The position numbers were made by a program, and so were the translations under genes. 64,000 bases of DNA, from NCBI GenBank assembly GCA_039111635.1, contig JBCAQO010000004.1:1364001-1428000 (forward strand). The letters run 5' to 3'. Positions 23,332-34,558 of the stretch are shown here, piece by piece. Each line of letters starts with the position of its first letter. Within the stretch, counting starts at the first letter, position 1. The notes beneath the pieces were generated by a model. It was not told the DNA's origin. It searched no databases and worked only from the letters and a program-made list of their open reading frames with translations. This DNA comes from Heterobasidion occidentale (taxonomy: Eukaryota; Basidiomycota; Agaricomycetes; Russulales; Bondarzewiaceae).

Positions 23332-24136
23332 GCGGGGCGCCGTTGCTGCTGCCTCTGCTACTTTTTTTCTCTTTGGTGGTTCACGGCGTCTTCTGGTTGT
23401 ACCTCTTTTTCTTTCTTTTTTCTGGGTTTTATGGTGCGAACGCTCTCCTTACCTCCCTGGTTCTTTTCCTCCCCCGTCTTCGCGCTTTCTTTCCTGGTCC
23501 TTGTTACGACGTGCCACGACACCACCCACGCAGCCGCGCGCGCTCGCGTGCCACTTACCTTATATACGCCGGGCACGCACATCTCTAGCTACCCCCACCC
23601 CACACACGTATCGCAGACTAGGACGGTCCTCTACACGCGTATTAAATTAAATCAGGCATGTATAGTACGAGACGAGGAGGCGAACGCGATGTTCTCACGT
23701 GAATCACGCATCGCCGCGGTCGCGTGCGCTCTCGTCTCGAGCGGCGCGGGTTCTGCGCCGACGGGCGCCAGACGTGCAATTCTGATTCCTGAACGGGAGG
23801 AGTCGACATACTGTAGGAGTTGTCGCGTTGATGAGTTTGTGCGATTGATTGAGAGCGGCAACGGCCGACGAGTGACGTCATGGGGGGCAAACACGTTACA
23901 CCACCACCTTGTCGTCGGTTTGCTGCCGCCGCTTGCGCAGTGCGCACGCTCAGACCCACGCACCTTGCACTACCTACCGTCACCACCCACTCACCACCCA
24001 CCACTCACTGCCACCACTCACCGCCACCACTCAATCACTCACTCTCCCACCCGCACACCCACTCACCACCAGCACCACCAGCACCAGCACCAGCACCGGC
24101 ACCAGCATCACCTCCCGCACGTTCACAAGCACACGC
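23332..24136. other. intergenic region, CACC/CACCAG-rich near its end
   Basis: About 800 bp. From roughly 23,940 to 24,110 the plus strand is dominated by CACCACT, CACTCAC and CACCAG units, probably 5' UTR of the next gene. No other feature supported. Confidence 0.5.
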
Positions 24137-25259
24137 ATGTCGACGCTCATCAACAGCGCGGGCAGGCGCCTCTTCGCCCGCCACGTCGCGCAGTACGCGC
24201 CTCAGGACCCCATGTACGAGTCCTACACCGACGCGCGCGGGCGCACGAAGCGCAGGCGCGTGAGTCTGTCCCCTTTGCCCCTTCATGCCCACACCCCTCC
24301 ACACGCGCTGACCCTGACCACGCCGCCGCCGCCCAGCGCGTCCTGCCCCCCGGCCTCTCCCCCGCCGACGCGAAGCTCCTCGCCGCCGTGCAGCGCCGCG
24401 CGCACCGCCTCGACCGCGGCTTCTCGCTCTGCGGCCTCCGCTTCGGCTGGACCTTCGTCCTCGGGCTCGTCCCCGGCCTCGGCGACGCCGCCGACGCTGC
24501 GCTTGGCTATCTGCTGGTTATACGCAAGGCGAGGGAGGCCGGGTGCGTGCGCTTCTCCCTCCCTCCTTTTTCTTCCTTTCTTCCTTCCCCCCTCTCTCCC
24601 TTCCCTCCTCTCTGCTTTCTATTTTATTTCATCGTTGTGTCGCTGTGTGTCGTGTTGCTGACGCGCAGCGCAGGCTCCCGCCGTGGCTCGTCCAGCGCAT
24701 GCTCCTCCACCTCGCGCTCGCCACCTCCGCCGGCCTCGTCCCGCTCCTCGGCGACGTCCTCCTCGCCGCCTACAAGCCCAACTCGCGCAACGCCGCCCTC
24801 CTCGAGGAGTTCCTCCGCCTCCGCGGCGAGAAGAACCTCGCCGACGCCGAGGGCGCAGCGGGCGGCGCGGAGAAGGTCGCGGCCGGCGAGGGAGGGGGCA
24901 AGGGCAAGGGCAAGGACAAGGGTGCGAGCGGGAAGAAGGGGGAGGCGAGAAGGGCGATCGCCGCTGGGGAGAAGGAGCAGCCCTCCAAGGCTTCCCCGTC
25001 CCCCCCGCCCACTGCCGCTGCCGCTGCCACCGGTATTGCCACTGCCACGGACGCGCGCCCCGTGCGCTCGAGCGGCAGCGGGCGCAGCGGCCGGTGGGCG
25101 TGGCGCCGCGGGAGCAAGAGCAGCAGGAAGGGCAAGGGCGAGAAAGGTGAGGCGGGCGAGGGCGAGGGTGAGGGCGCGGGGGCGGGGGCGCGCGGGAGTC
25201 GGTTCGTCGAGGGGGACGTGATGGGCGCGGAGGAGGCGGGCGGGGGCAAGGCCGCGTGA
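24137..25259 (+). CDS. DUF4112-family membrane-associated protein
   Basis: Three exons, 24137-24259, 24337-24542 and 24674-25259, give 304 aa with no frame error. The conserved core spans about residues 45-150: AKLLAAVQRRAHRLDRGFSL, then GLRFGWTFVLGLVPGLGDAA, LGYLLVIRKAREAG, LPPWLVQRMLLHLAL, GLVPLLGDVLLAAYKPNSRN and ALLEEFLRLRG. This pattern of two Gly/Pro-containing hydrophobic hairpins matches fungal DUF4112 proteins, whose biochemical role is not established. The C-terminal half is a disordered Lys/Gly/Ala/Glu-rich tail. At the third exon, acceptor AG at 24672-24673 was chosen over the AG 5 nt upstream because only it gives the conserved G-L-P-P-W-L. Confidence 0.85.
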
Positions 25260-26062
25260 TGGCCGTTGCGCGGTGCGGAGGTTGGAAGGTTGGAGTGAAG
25301 GTGTGCTCGGTTTCTTTCTTCTTTGCTTGCTGCGATGCTACGCTACTACACACGAACGTGCCATCCCATGACTTGTATTCTGTTCCGGTGGTCTGTCTCC
25401 CTACTTATGTTTTGGCTTGGTGTGGCTCACATGTACGCTGAAGAGCCCGATACATACGTGCTCTGTCGATACCCCCTCGTAATATCCGCCTGTTTGTTCT
25501 TACCACGGGCCCGCCGTCATTCTCGATGAAAACACGAACTCAATCCAGCGTCAAGAGGACGCGCGCGCAAGCGAGATTGGGGATCTACCCGCGTCGAGCA
25601 GGGCGTGTGCTCTGTATTGCAGCGAGCGAGCAAGCAAGCAACTAAGTAAGTGACTGAATAGGGAAGATGGGTACTCTACGACTAGCAGCGAGCACGGGCA
25701 CGGGGCGGTGTAAGGTTTGCGCACGGTCGAGCGCCGCGCGGCGGCGCCGAGGACGGCGGTGTGAGATGAGACAAGACGAGACGAGGCGGGGAGAGGCGGG
25801 GAGAGGCGGGGCGCAGCGCAGCGCGCGTGGGGTATACAGGTCGCGGGATTCTTTGTGTTTGGTATGGGACGGGGGACCAGGAGACAGGAGAGAGAGAAGA
25901 GGAGGAGAGAGGAAGAGGATACGGAACAGGAGAGGAGAGGAAGAGGATACGGAGGAGGAGAGGAGAGGAGAGGATACGGAGGAGAGGACATAGAGGACGG
26001 CATGTACGTCGTTCGTCGGACGGGGCGGCGTATGTCACGTTATATACTGCGTGGGGGGATGT
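25260..26062. other. convergent intergenic region
   Basis: About 800 bp between convergent genes. The plus strand between 25,880 and 26,000 is purine-rich, with AGGAGAGGAAGAGGATACGG repeats. No gene supported. Confidence 0.5.
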
Positions 26063-27579
26063 CTAGTTGCCGTCGCTCAGGATGCGGCGGTGCGCGCCCC
26101 ACGCGTGGCGCGCTTGATGGTCGCCCGTGAGCGGCGCGGCTCGGCGGGCAGGCGCGCGGAGGGAGAGGCCGGTCGGGCTTGGCCTGTCACGGACGCGCGG
26201 CGCGAGGTCAGCATCGCGCCAGGGGCTCGCAGATAGAGAGGGGGGGGGAGGTCAGCGGGAGAGGTTGGACGCACCAGCGCTTGGAGGGCCCATGTCCGGC
26301 GGTGGTCGTCGCGGCGCCTGAGTTCTGGAAGATGTCGTCCTGCGCGCCGCCGACGAAGTTGTACAGGTCGGTGTAGAGCGGGGGCGCGTACGTGCCCTCG
26401 AAGAACTGGGGCCCCAACGCAAGGTCAGCCACCAAAACAGACACGACAGCGGCGAGGAGGGCGCGACACGCACGGTGTTGCCGTCGGCTTGGTACCAGTA
26501 GAACGGCTGCTTCGCGCCGTACGTGCAGTTGCCCGGCGTCGTCTCGGTGCGGCCGTTGGTGGGGTCGGCGCCGCACCGGCGCGCGAGCTGCGGCGTGGCC
26601 ACAGGCACGGTCGACGTCGCGCCGGTGACCTTGCACTTGAAGCCTGTCATGAACACTGGGGCGACAAGCAGGCCGTCAGTCAGTCAACGTAACCACGCGG
26701 CCGCGTCCGTCACTCACTCTGTTCGGCACCCGAGTCGGGCTGGGCAGCGCACAAACGCCAACGCCAAGAGCCCATCAGCATCGGCGCGCCTTATCCGACG
26801 TGCACGCATCTGCTCACCGTGTGGATCCAGAACCAGGCGCAGGTGCACCCGCCTTCGGGGCACGCGGGCATCGCGGCGGGGACGGCAAAGTCGGTGTGGA
26901 GGGACCACACGCAGGTCTGGTTGACGCTGAAGACGGCAAAGTCGGCGGGCTTGACCTTCTTGGCGTCCGACTCGTAGGCGATCGCGAGCGCGCAGCCGCC
27001 GAGGTCGTCGATGCCCGTCGTGTGGAACTGGGAGAGCGGCTGCCCCGGGCAGGGGTAGTCGGGGTTGGAGAGGTCGCGCGCGTCGCCGCTGGGGGGTGAG
27101 CGTTAGTGGGAGACTGCTCGGCGGAGCGGCGAGACGTACCCGGCGCTGGTGTTGTAGAAGGACGTGGCGCCCTTGTCGCAGGCGATTTCGGTGTGGGCGA
27201 TGCCGCCGGCCGGGAGGTCGAAAAAGTCGCCGTCGTTCGGAGGCTTGTCGAGGAATCCGTGCTGTCAGGGAAGAGCGCGGGCGCGGGCGCACGTCAGCCG
27301 GCCTGTCTGGCTGTCACGGTGCGGCGCGGGTGCGGGCACTCACGAACCACCACTTGTCGAAGGTCTCGTTGATGAGCGGGTCCTGGGGGCGGTTGGGGTA
27401 GGTGCTCTCGTTGAAGCCGAAGATGCTCGGGTGGAAGATGCCTGAGGCGCGGGGGAGCGGGTGAGAAATGCGGGTGAGCGCGGAGAGAGGACAGGAGACG
27501 AGGACGCACTGGCATGGCCGGCGACGAGGCTGGCAGAGGCGACGAGGGCGGCGATAGTGGGGACGGAGGAGGGGATCAT
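26063..27579 (-). CDS. AA14 lytic polysaccharide monooxygenase, copy 1
   Basis: Secreted copper enzyme of the AA14 type, a family described as oxidising xylan coating cellulose in white-rot fungi. Eight exons total 339 codons: 27579-27510, 27441-27344, 27261-27140, 27088-26818, 26739-26718, 26655-26474, 26405-26275, 26183-26063. A signal peptide (about 22 aa, ending LVAG) precedes the mature N-terminal His of [12 protein letters not shown], the expected copper-brace residue. Further landmarks are [34 protein letters not shown] (second brace His), [29 protein letters not shown] (axial Tyr region) and [15 protein letters not shown]. Ends in an Arg/His-rich tail of about 40 residues. Head-to-head with copy 2. 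Family assignment rests on remembered motifs. Confidence 0.85.
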
Positions 27580-28568
27580 GTTGTGGGCTTGGGGGTGTTT
27601 GAAAGCGCCAAGCCAAGCGTCGGTCCTCTCGAGTTATAAGAGAGTGTGGTGTCTAAACGAGAGACGTGGCGGACGACGACGGGGAGGTGGAGGAGGAGAA
27701 GGAGAAGGGGAAGGCAAAAGAAGTGGAGCGGATGTCGCGCGTCGGGGGAAAGCTTATAAGGCGCGCAGCCATGGCGGCCTGATCGGTCCCGGCGCGACGC
27801 AATATCGACGGCCATAAATCGCGCTAAATCTGGCCATAAACAATCCTCTCTCCCGTCGAATCGCTCGGAATCACCGCCAAAATGTCCCAGCAGCGGCTAG
27901 ACAGACAGACACGCGGGCCGCCCGCTTGCGGTAGCCATGGAGACTCCGACCTAATTGCCTGCGCTCGCCGTCGTGGGTGCGCGCACACGTCTGTGGAGCG
28001 CGTCTCCGTGGGGGAACGCTTAGCGGAAGCGTGGCTGGACGGAGGCGGGCAGGACAGAGCACTGGCCCAAGCAATTGACCGCTTCTCGTTTGGATCACGA
28101 ACACAGGAACGAACACCCAGTTGGAATCATGGAGACCCTCGTCGACAACGGGCCTCCGCTCTGTCGCGACAACGCTCACATACAACCGAAAAGCCCAATG
28201 TTTATAGGTATTCCAGGTGCCCGATGCTGCGTTTGCGAAACCAGAAGCCGTCGCCTATCATTGGGCGTGTTTTCCGTGGGTGTATGACTAAGCATCCCCA
28301 TAGGCAGGCTTAGACAATGGCCGCCTTTTGTTGCGCGCGACTATAAGGACGCAGAACGCACAGCGCCATGCAGCCCATCTCGACTCTCTATAGACGACTC
28401 GTCTGCGCTGGGCTGCAGCACACACGACTCTTGCCACCCGCCACGACCCGCTCACGCTTTCTTTCTACATTTCTACTCGGTTCTTGACGGTGTCAACTGG
28501 CTTGACTACTAGTGCTTCATACTGCAACATCATCTGTCGACTCTCCTTCGTAGCAGAAACCCATCGAA
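27580..28568. promoter_or_regulatory. bidirectional promoter region of the two AA14 genes
   Basis: 989 bp between the two start codons. On the minus side a TTATAA box lies at about 27635-27640, near 60 bp before the copy-1 ATG. On the plus side a TATAAG box lies near 28343-28348, about 225 bp before the copy-2 ATG. A second TTATAAG occurs at 27752. Co-regulation is inferred from arrangement only. Confidence 0.55.
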
Positions 28569-30431
28569 ATGGTTCCTCTCCTCCTCGCTGTGCTAGGCAG
28601 CATCGTTTCTCTGGCCTCCGCTCATGCCTGTACGTCGTCGTCCTCTCGCTCTCTCTCCATCGTCTTCTGACATCCCAGACATCTCAAGCGATCTGGCACC
28701 CGAGCATGTACGGCTTCAACGTCACCGACAAGACCTTCCCCTACGACAATCGCCCCGTCGCGCCTCTCATCAACATGAACTTCTCCCAGTGGTGGTTCCA
28801 CGGCCACCTCGACTTCCCTCCCCACCCCGGCGACGTCTTTGCCCTCCCCGCGGGCAAGAACGTGACCACCGAGATCGGGTGCAACAAGGGCGCGACCTCC
28901 TTTTTCGCCTCCTCTGAAGGCGGCGACATCCGCAACGGCGACGATCCCTGCCCCGGGAGCCCGCCCTCCGAATACCACACGACGGGCATCGACGACGTCA
29001 AGGGATGCGCGCTGGCCATCGCGTACAAGGACGACGCGCGCGACGTGCAGCCGGACGACTTCACCGTGTTCAGCGTGAACCAGACGTGCGTCTGGACCCG
29101 CTTCACGGATTTCTCGGTCCCACAGCGCATGCCACCGTGCCCCGCAGGCGGCTGCACCTGCGCGTGGTTCTGGATACACTCGGTGCGTGATCTGACCGTC
29201 GCTTCCTCATACGTGGTTCTCATGCATCGCCAATATTAGCCCGACAGCGGAGGCGAACAGAGTGCGTACCTGATCACCCTCTCCTGAGCCCTGTCATCCT
29301 GACCCAGAACACCTCTTCACAGACTACATGAACGGCTTCCGTTGCAACATCACAAACTCCGTATCCGACGTTCCCCTCGCGAAGCCCCAGGTCCCACGTC
29401 GGTGCGGCGCCGACCCATCGTTCGAGAAAACCCTTCCCGTCCCGGGGAACTGCACCTTTGGCGCCAAACAGCCCTTCTACTGGTTCCAGAACGACACCAA
29501 CAACGTGAGCTCCTTCGCCCTCCTTCCCCCACCACATCACACCAACACGCCATCGTCTTCTCTAGATGTTCGAGGGCACCTACGCCCCTCCCTTCTACAC
29601 CGATCTCTACAACTTCCTCGACGGGCCTCAGGACGACATCTTCGCAGACTCGTACGCCACGCTCCCGCCACCGAACGCGAACCAGACCCTCCTCCCCATC
29701 CTGCAGAACGTCGTCCCCGGCCAGCGCCTCCCCATTCCGAACGCGTCGCTGCTGCCGTCGCTCTCCCTCCCGCCGCTGCTCTCCACGGGCAGCGCTGTTC
29801 CGTCTGCGTCTGCGTCTGCGACATCCTCTCTACAGGCTTCGGCGTCCGCAAGCCCCTCGTCGGCATCGGCGAGCGCGAAGGAGACGCAGGCCAAGACGCA
29901 AACCGTGTTCGTCACCGTATTTGCGAGCCCCGCCCCCAGCTCCGCCCCATCCTCTTCTGCTTCCTTCCTCGCGGCCACCACCATATTCCTCACCCCCGCG
30001 CCCGCACGCCCGTCCGCGACCGCGTCGGTCTCCGTCCCCAGCAACGTCTCGAACAACAACAGCAGCGGCCCTTCGCCCGCGTTCAAGGTCTCGGCCCCGG
30101 TCCTCGCCGGCGGCCTGGGCCAGCTCCTCGACATCGACGACTCCGCGCCCGGCGACTTGAACGCGAACGGCACCGCATCGAGCGCTGGCGCGGACACCCC
30201 CTCGCGCTCCAAGACTTGGTACATTCCCCCGTCACTCCTTTCACAACGAGTCGTCTCATCGAAGCTTTTTGTTTGTTTAGCCACAGTAAACGGGACGTCC
30301 GCACGCTCGAGGCGGGAGCAGCGCACGCGAGCGCGCGGCGCTCGCTGGCTGCGCGCCTCGGTCTGGGCACGTACGAGCGCAAGCGGCGCATGCACCGGCG
30401 CGGGCTGGGCGGGCTCTGGGGCCTCTGGTGA
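28569..30431 (+). CDS. AA14 lytic polysaccharide monooxygenase, copy 2, with long Ser/Ala-rich C-terminal extension
   Basis: Paralogue of the adjacent minus-strand gene. Six exons total 521 codons: 28569-28629, 28689-29182, 29240-29261, 29323-29504, 29566-30218, 30281-30431. The signal peptide [18 protein letters not shown] is followed by mature [15 protein letters not shown]. Core motifs: [82 protein letters not shown] and [15 protein letters not shown]. The catalytic module ends near residue 280. A low-complexity Ser/Ala/Pro linker of about 200 residues follows, ending in a basic tail ([17 protein letters not shown]). Compared with copy 1 it lacks two introns but keeps the 22-nt microexon encoding PDSGGEQ. 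Confidence 0.87.
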
Positions 30432-31834
30432 TCCCGGCGCCTCCGTTCTCTTTGTTTGATTTTTGTTTTGGGCGTTCATCCATCTTGGTTCTTTCCGTCC
30501 CTTGATGGGATGGGATCTTGTAGCAACTAGAGGTCACTCGGGCACGTGTTTTATTCATTCGGTGTAATGTAGTGCATATAATGCCAGTGGCAGAACGAGT
30601 GGTTGAATGTTATGCAGTGAGAATAGTCAAGAAGCAACCGAGGCGTCTACTCCGACCCTTTCTGCATTGGCATCCTACCTGTACGATGCTGTGTGAGAAC
30701 CTGGCACGGCACAAATGACCAGTCGCTGGAGAACAAAAAAGGCTCATGTCTAATGATCATGAGCTGTAAAAACCGCTGTCTTGAGAGTTGTGAGTACGAT
30801 ACAGTACGATGCAGTAAAGAGCCTAGCACCGCTGCGCAAACACGTTTTTGCATTCTAAATCAGTCTCCTGGCCGCACATGCAGCGCATTCGCGACAGCAG
30901 GTGAGACCGGAACCAGACACGGCGCGGAAGATGTAAGACAGGCGCGGTGCTTGCCCAGGTCTCGCTCGCGGGATCGCGCTCGACGCGCTATTCTAAGGCG
31001 TTAAACCGACGCCGGAACTTGGAACCTCCCTATCGCTCTTCCGGAGCCGCGACGCACGCGTGAGGACGAAGCGCTATTCGGGGACATTGAGATCAGGTGT
31101 GGTCAGGAGGGCGGAAGGAGAGGCTCAGGGGGCGGAAGGGCTCAGGGGTGCGAGGAAGATAATCGAGCGGAAGATGCAACGAAGAGGAAGGAAGAGGAAG
31201 AGGAAGAGGACGACACGCTGTTCCCGCGTGTGCGCCTTCCGTGCCAATCAAAAATTGCAGCTAGCGACGGAAACGGAAGCGCGAATGACGGTGATTTATG
31301 AAGATCGCGTGTGTCGCGCGCGAGAGCGTGCTCGAAGGCTCTCGGGGGATGGGAAGGAGAGATAGATGATAGATGATAGGTGATAGGTAGAAGTGAACGA
31401 CACCACTCGATTTGCTGCCGATCGGCGCAGTTCTCGTGGGGCCATGCTGGACTCGAAGTCGGAAGCATCAGAAGCCGAGCGCAAGCTCGAGAGTGGTAGG
31501 TATGACCGGCACTTTACAGAGTTGTGGCCAAAGAACCCTGCACGGGCGTCAGACGTGCACGCGGCAGCGGATGCGCGTGAACCCCGGAAGTTCAGGCCTC
31601 AGGGTCGTGGCCACGCCGCCACGTTGCTCGCGCGGTCACCCATGTACGCGGGCGTGCGGGCGTGTAGGCTCGACCGACTCTCTCCCAAAAACCCTGAACG
31701 TGAGATGAAGGCGAGCGGTCTTGTAAGGAGACCACGCGTGCGTGTGCAAAAATGCACGGACGCGTCTGGCTTATCAGTGCGCCGTCGGGGTAGTGGGCGT
31801 GCAGGTAGCGCAGAACTTGATCCGTGCACGATGT
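30432..31834. other. intergenic region without recognised gene
   Basis: About 1.4 kb between the AA14 copy-2 stop and arm B. Open frames are short or lack coding character. A purine-rich GAGGAAGAGGAAG stretch occurs near 31,180-31,210. Confidence 0.45.
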
Positions 31835-32123
31835 AGATAGCAGGGCACTTATTGGTTGGGGGGCGTGCGTCGAAGACGAAGCGCAGAGGCACGCTCGGGT
31901 TCTGGGTCTGGGTCCGCGTCCCTTTTCAGTCCCTTCTCGCGGTTGTATTTAGAGATAAGCCTCGAGGCACATCGTAGACGAGCGTGGGGACGACCAGGTT
32001 CTGCGTCTGAGGGTTCAAGCGTTGAAGCTCGAGCTTGCAAATCCCGAGCGAGGAGCCCTGTCCGTTCGTGGATGCGGTCGGAGGTACCGTGAGTGGAGCG
32101 TCATCAGAGGAACCCCCGTGCGC

Positions 32124-33005
32124 CTATCTCGTCCGTCGCCTCCCACATACCGCGGTGCACTCTCGGCGCGCGCATGCTCTATTGACGAGATGTGCAGATG
32201 CAAGCAATAGACAGGAACCCGTCACGCACCTCCACCCCGCAGATCGCCCGCGCGTCATCGCATGCCCGCATTCCGCGTTGGGGGGCGAATGCTCGTGCCA
32301 TGAGCCCCGGTGAGCATGGCATGACGCGCTGCGGAAGCGCTCTGAAGACACGCGCAGGCACGCCGGGGGGAGTGCAGCTCGCGGTCGGGGATCAGGGAGG
32401 CACGGGCACCCGCGGCGTCGAATCCTCGGTACTTTGGCTTCGTGCGGGGTCCGTGTGTGGGCGCGGCCTGGGCGCTCTATTCGCGAGGCGACGGCCGAGA
32501 TAGCAAGTCGACGGACAAGGGGAGATGGGACACCCAACAAGACGACGAGCCCCGGAGGGAGAAGATAGCGCCGAGATAGAGTGCTGCGGGTGCTTGATTG
32601 GAGGGTCGAGATGGACGATTGCGTTTGAGAGTTTGTCACTGCGGTCGGAGGGCGATATGCTTGTTTGAGCGTGCCGTGATGGGTTTCGGGAAGATGATGT
32701 CGATGAGGCGTTCGAGGTGGGTTCAGGTGCAGCTGACGGCCCGGTCGGCGCGTACGAGTCTGCAGGGTCGCCAGGAGAGGCGGGTCAGGGTTCTGTGGTC
32801 GCATATGATACGGAGGCGGTATAGTGTCTGGACTCGGATCCCCGGTTGACGACACTGGCGAAGTCCAAGTGATAGCAGAGGGGAGGTTCAGGATCACTGT
32901 CTTGACATGCGATATGCTCGTTTGGGAAGGTGCCGCAGCTTTTCTGAGGTGACGGGACGCCGACACGATGTAGAGAGTTCGCAGAAGCACTAATGATAAG
33001 ATCAA
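32124..33005 (-). pseudogene. degenerate open frame in arm B
   Basis: A 293-codon minus-strand frame (LRTLYIVSASRHLRKAAAPS, later LHLNPPRTPHRHHLPETHHG) that parallels broken frames in arm A. No domain recognised. The matching region in arm A has stops and frame changes, so a functional protein is doubtful. Confidence 0.3.
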
Positions 33006-33337
33006 AGTTTCGTAGTTGGTTATTGCCAGGCCGGGGCTCGGAGATTGATCAACGCGCCCGTCTGGATTCTGCGTAAATCCGATGTACAGCTATAGAGTGC
33101 ATGCCGTCACTATGCAGTAAAGGACAGAACATGTCAGATGAAAACGCATGAACGGGGTGGTGGGCTGCCCGCTGATCCCGATCTCCTTGTTTTGGAAAGC
33201 ATCTACCCGATTTTGGGCGCACTGCTCGATGCTGTCATTTCCTCGGTGAGTTGTAGGAAGTGCAAGATTCGTGTTTGGATGTTGTGAGGACAGTTGGAGG
33301 CAAAGACCATGTTTGGGCGTCTGATTACCGGATGTCT

Positions 33338-34068
33338 ATCATCAGCAAACTGGGAAGCGTCTGTACAGAGCTGGACAGACGCTCCAGAGCCCCCAGATGC
33401 CCCTAGCGAGTCCCCGATTAGACAGACACCATGACTTCTGGCCAGTGTCTGGACATATCTGTCCAGATGCACCATATATGGAAGTGATTAGATAATTGTC
33501 GTCAATAGACGACTGCAAAAATCCATCCATACTGAGCAGGGATTGAACCCAGCACCTCTTGAACTATTCACCGGCTGAGAGCAATGTTAGTACCAGAATT
33601 ATCACTCCACCATATGGCCATGATATCCTTCCTCAACAATTAGCTTATATTGCGCTTTTTGAGACTTCAAAGAATTTGAGATGCCTAAACTCTGTGAGGT
33701 GTCATCTATTTTCGCATTTTTAGCATCTATCCATGAAAGAATGATGGCATATGATACATCATTTGAAAGCTATGATACAGGGAAGTATCCCAATACCACT
33801 CACAAGCTGAAATATAACAGATAGCACCAATGTCAATTAAAATCTTTGAAGTCCAACAAATGTATTTCTTGATCTTTTGGCACTGTGAGAATCTTACATA
33901 CTCTGCCTTCCGGAAATGTGCTCCTAGTCAGCTTATTGACAGAGCACCTTATCTGTCCAGATCTGGCCATACACAGACATCTAGCCAGATATCCCCAGAT
34001 GACCTAAGCATCTAGGAGCATCTGGGGCTCTGGGACTGGCTGGGACCGGTTACAGGTTTGCTGATGAT
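33338..34068. mobile_element. 731-bp terminal-inverted-repeat element inserted in arm B
   Basis: The sequence begins ATCATCAGCAAAC and ends GTTTGCTGATGAT, perfect 13-bp inverted ends. Further inside both ends share CAGAGCCCC(C)AGATGC(C/T)CCTAG. Arm A retains the uninterrupted site, so the insertion limits are seen directly. If the outer AT belongs to the target, the element is 727 bp with a 2-bp AT duplication. It is AT-rich relative to its surroundings and encodes no protein, so it behaves like a non-autonomous DNA transposon (MITE). It carries a tRNA-like sequence near its left end. Confidence 0.8.
33530..33619 (-). ncRNA. tRNA-like Pol III unit inside the TIR element
   Basis: On the minus strand a sequence starting GGCCATATGGTGGAGTG shows an A-box-like block (TGGTGGAGTGATAATTCTGG) and about 45 nt later a B-box-like GGTTCAATCC at 33549-33540. 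A T5 stretch at 33521-33517 would serve as Pol III terminator. Stem pairing is imperfect (weak T stem, 8-nt anticodon loop), so this is more likely a tRNA-derived sequence than a working tRNA. Confidence 0.4.
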
Positions 34069-34330
34069 TGTTCCTTACCCGCAGATGAGAAGCTGTGGTG
34101 GTAGAAGGCTTCTGTGGTGGGCCAAACACGATAGGGCATGACCACCTCCGTATCCTGATACCCTTCTTTGACAATTCGTCGCGACAGTGCGAAGACAGGC
34201 ATTACATGGGATTGCGTCACCACGCAGGCGGTCAGAAGCTTGGCCACTAAGGATTGAATCTCGTACTTGCGGATGGCTGCCAGGAGGCATGACAGTGTGC
34301 GATGATGGTTAACAAATTAGATTCATTGGG

Positions 34331-34558
34331 CTAGATCCCGATGCTCACCTGTGGAATGGGGTACAAGGCAGGTTGCATGAGCTTGGAGGCACAGTTGCCA
34401 GCCGGCGCGGCGAACATCACAAGCCTGTCAGCAGCGCAATGGGGAAGGAAGCCTTGATGTTGTTTGTCATTCCTGTGTGATGTGTCGAGCGATAGCGTTT
34501 CAAGGTTAGCCGATATGCCTGTCAAGAACTTGTAGAGGCTTCTGCGAGGTCTTCTCAT
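34331..34558 (-). pseudogene. exon-like frame of the duplicated unit
   Basis: A 75-codon frame (VMFAAPAGNCASKLMQPALY then PIPQ) ends at a GTGAGC donor. A CTGGCAG acceptor at about 34270 follows, opening into IRKYEIQSLVAKLLTACVV. The same junctions are visible in arm A near 18050-18150. This looks like an old spliced gene of unknown family, broken in both arms. Confidence 0.35.
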
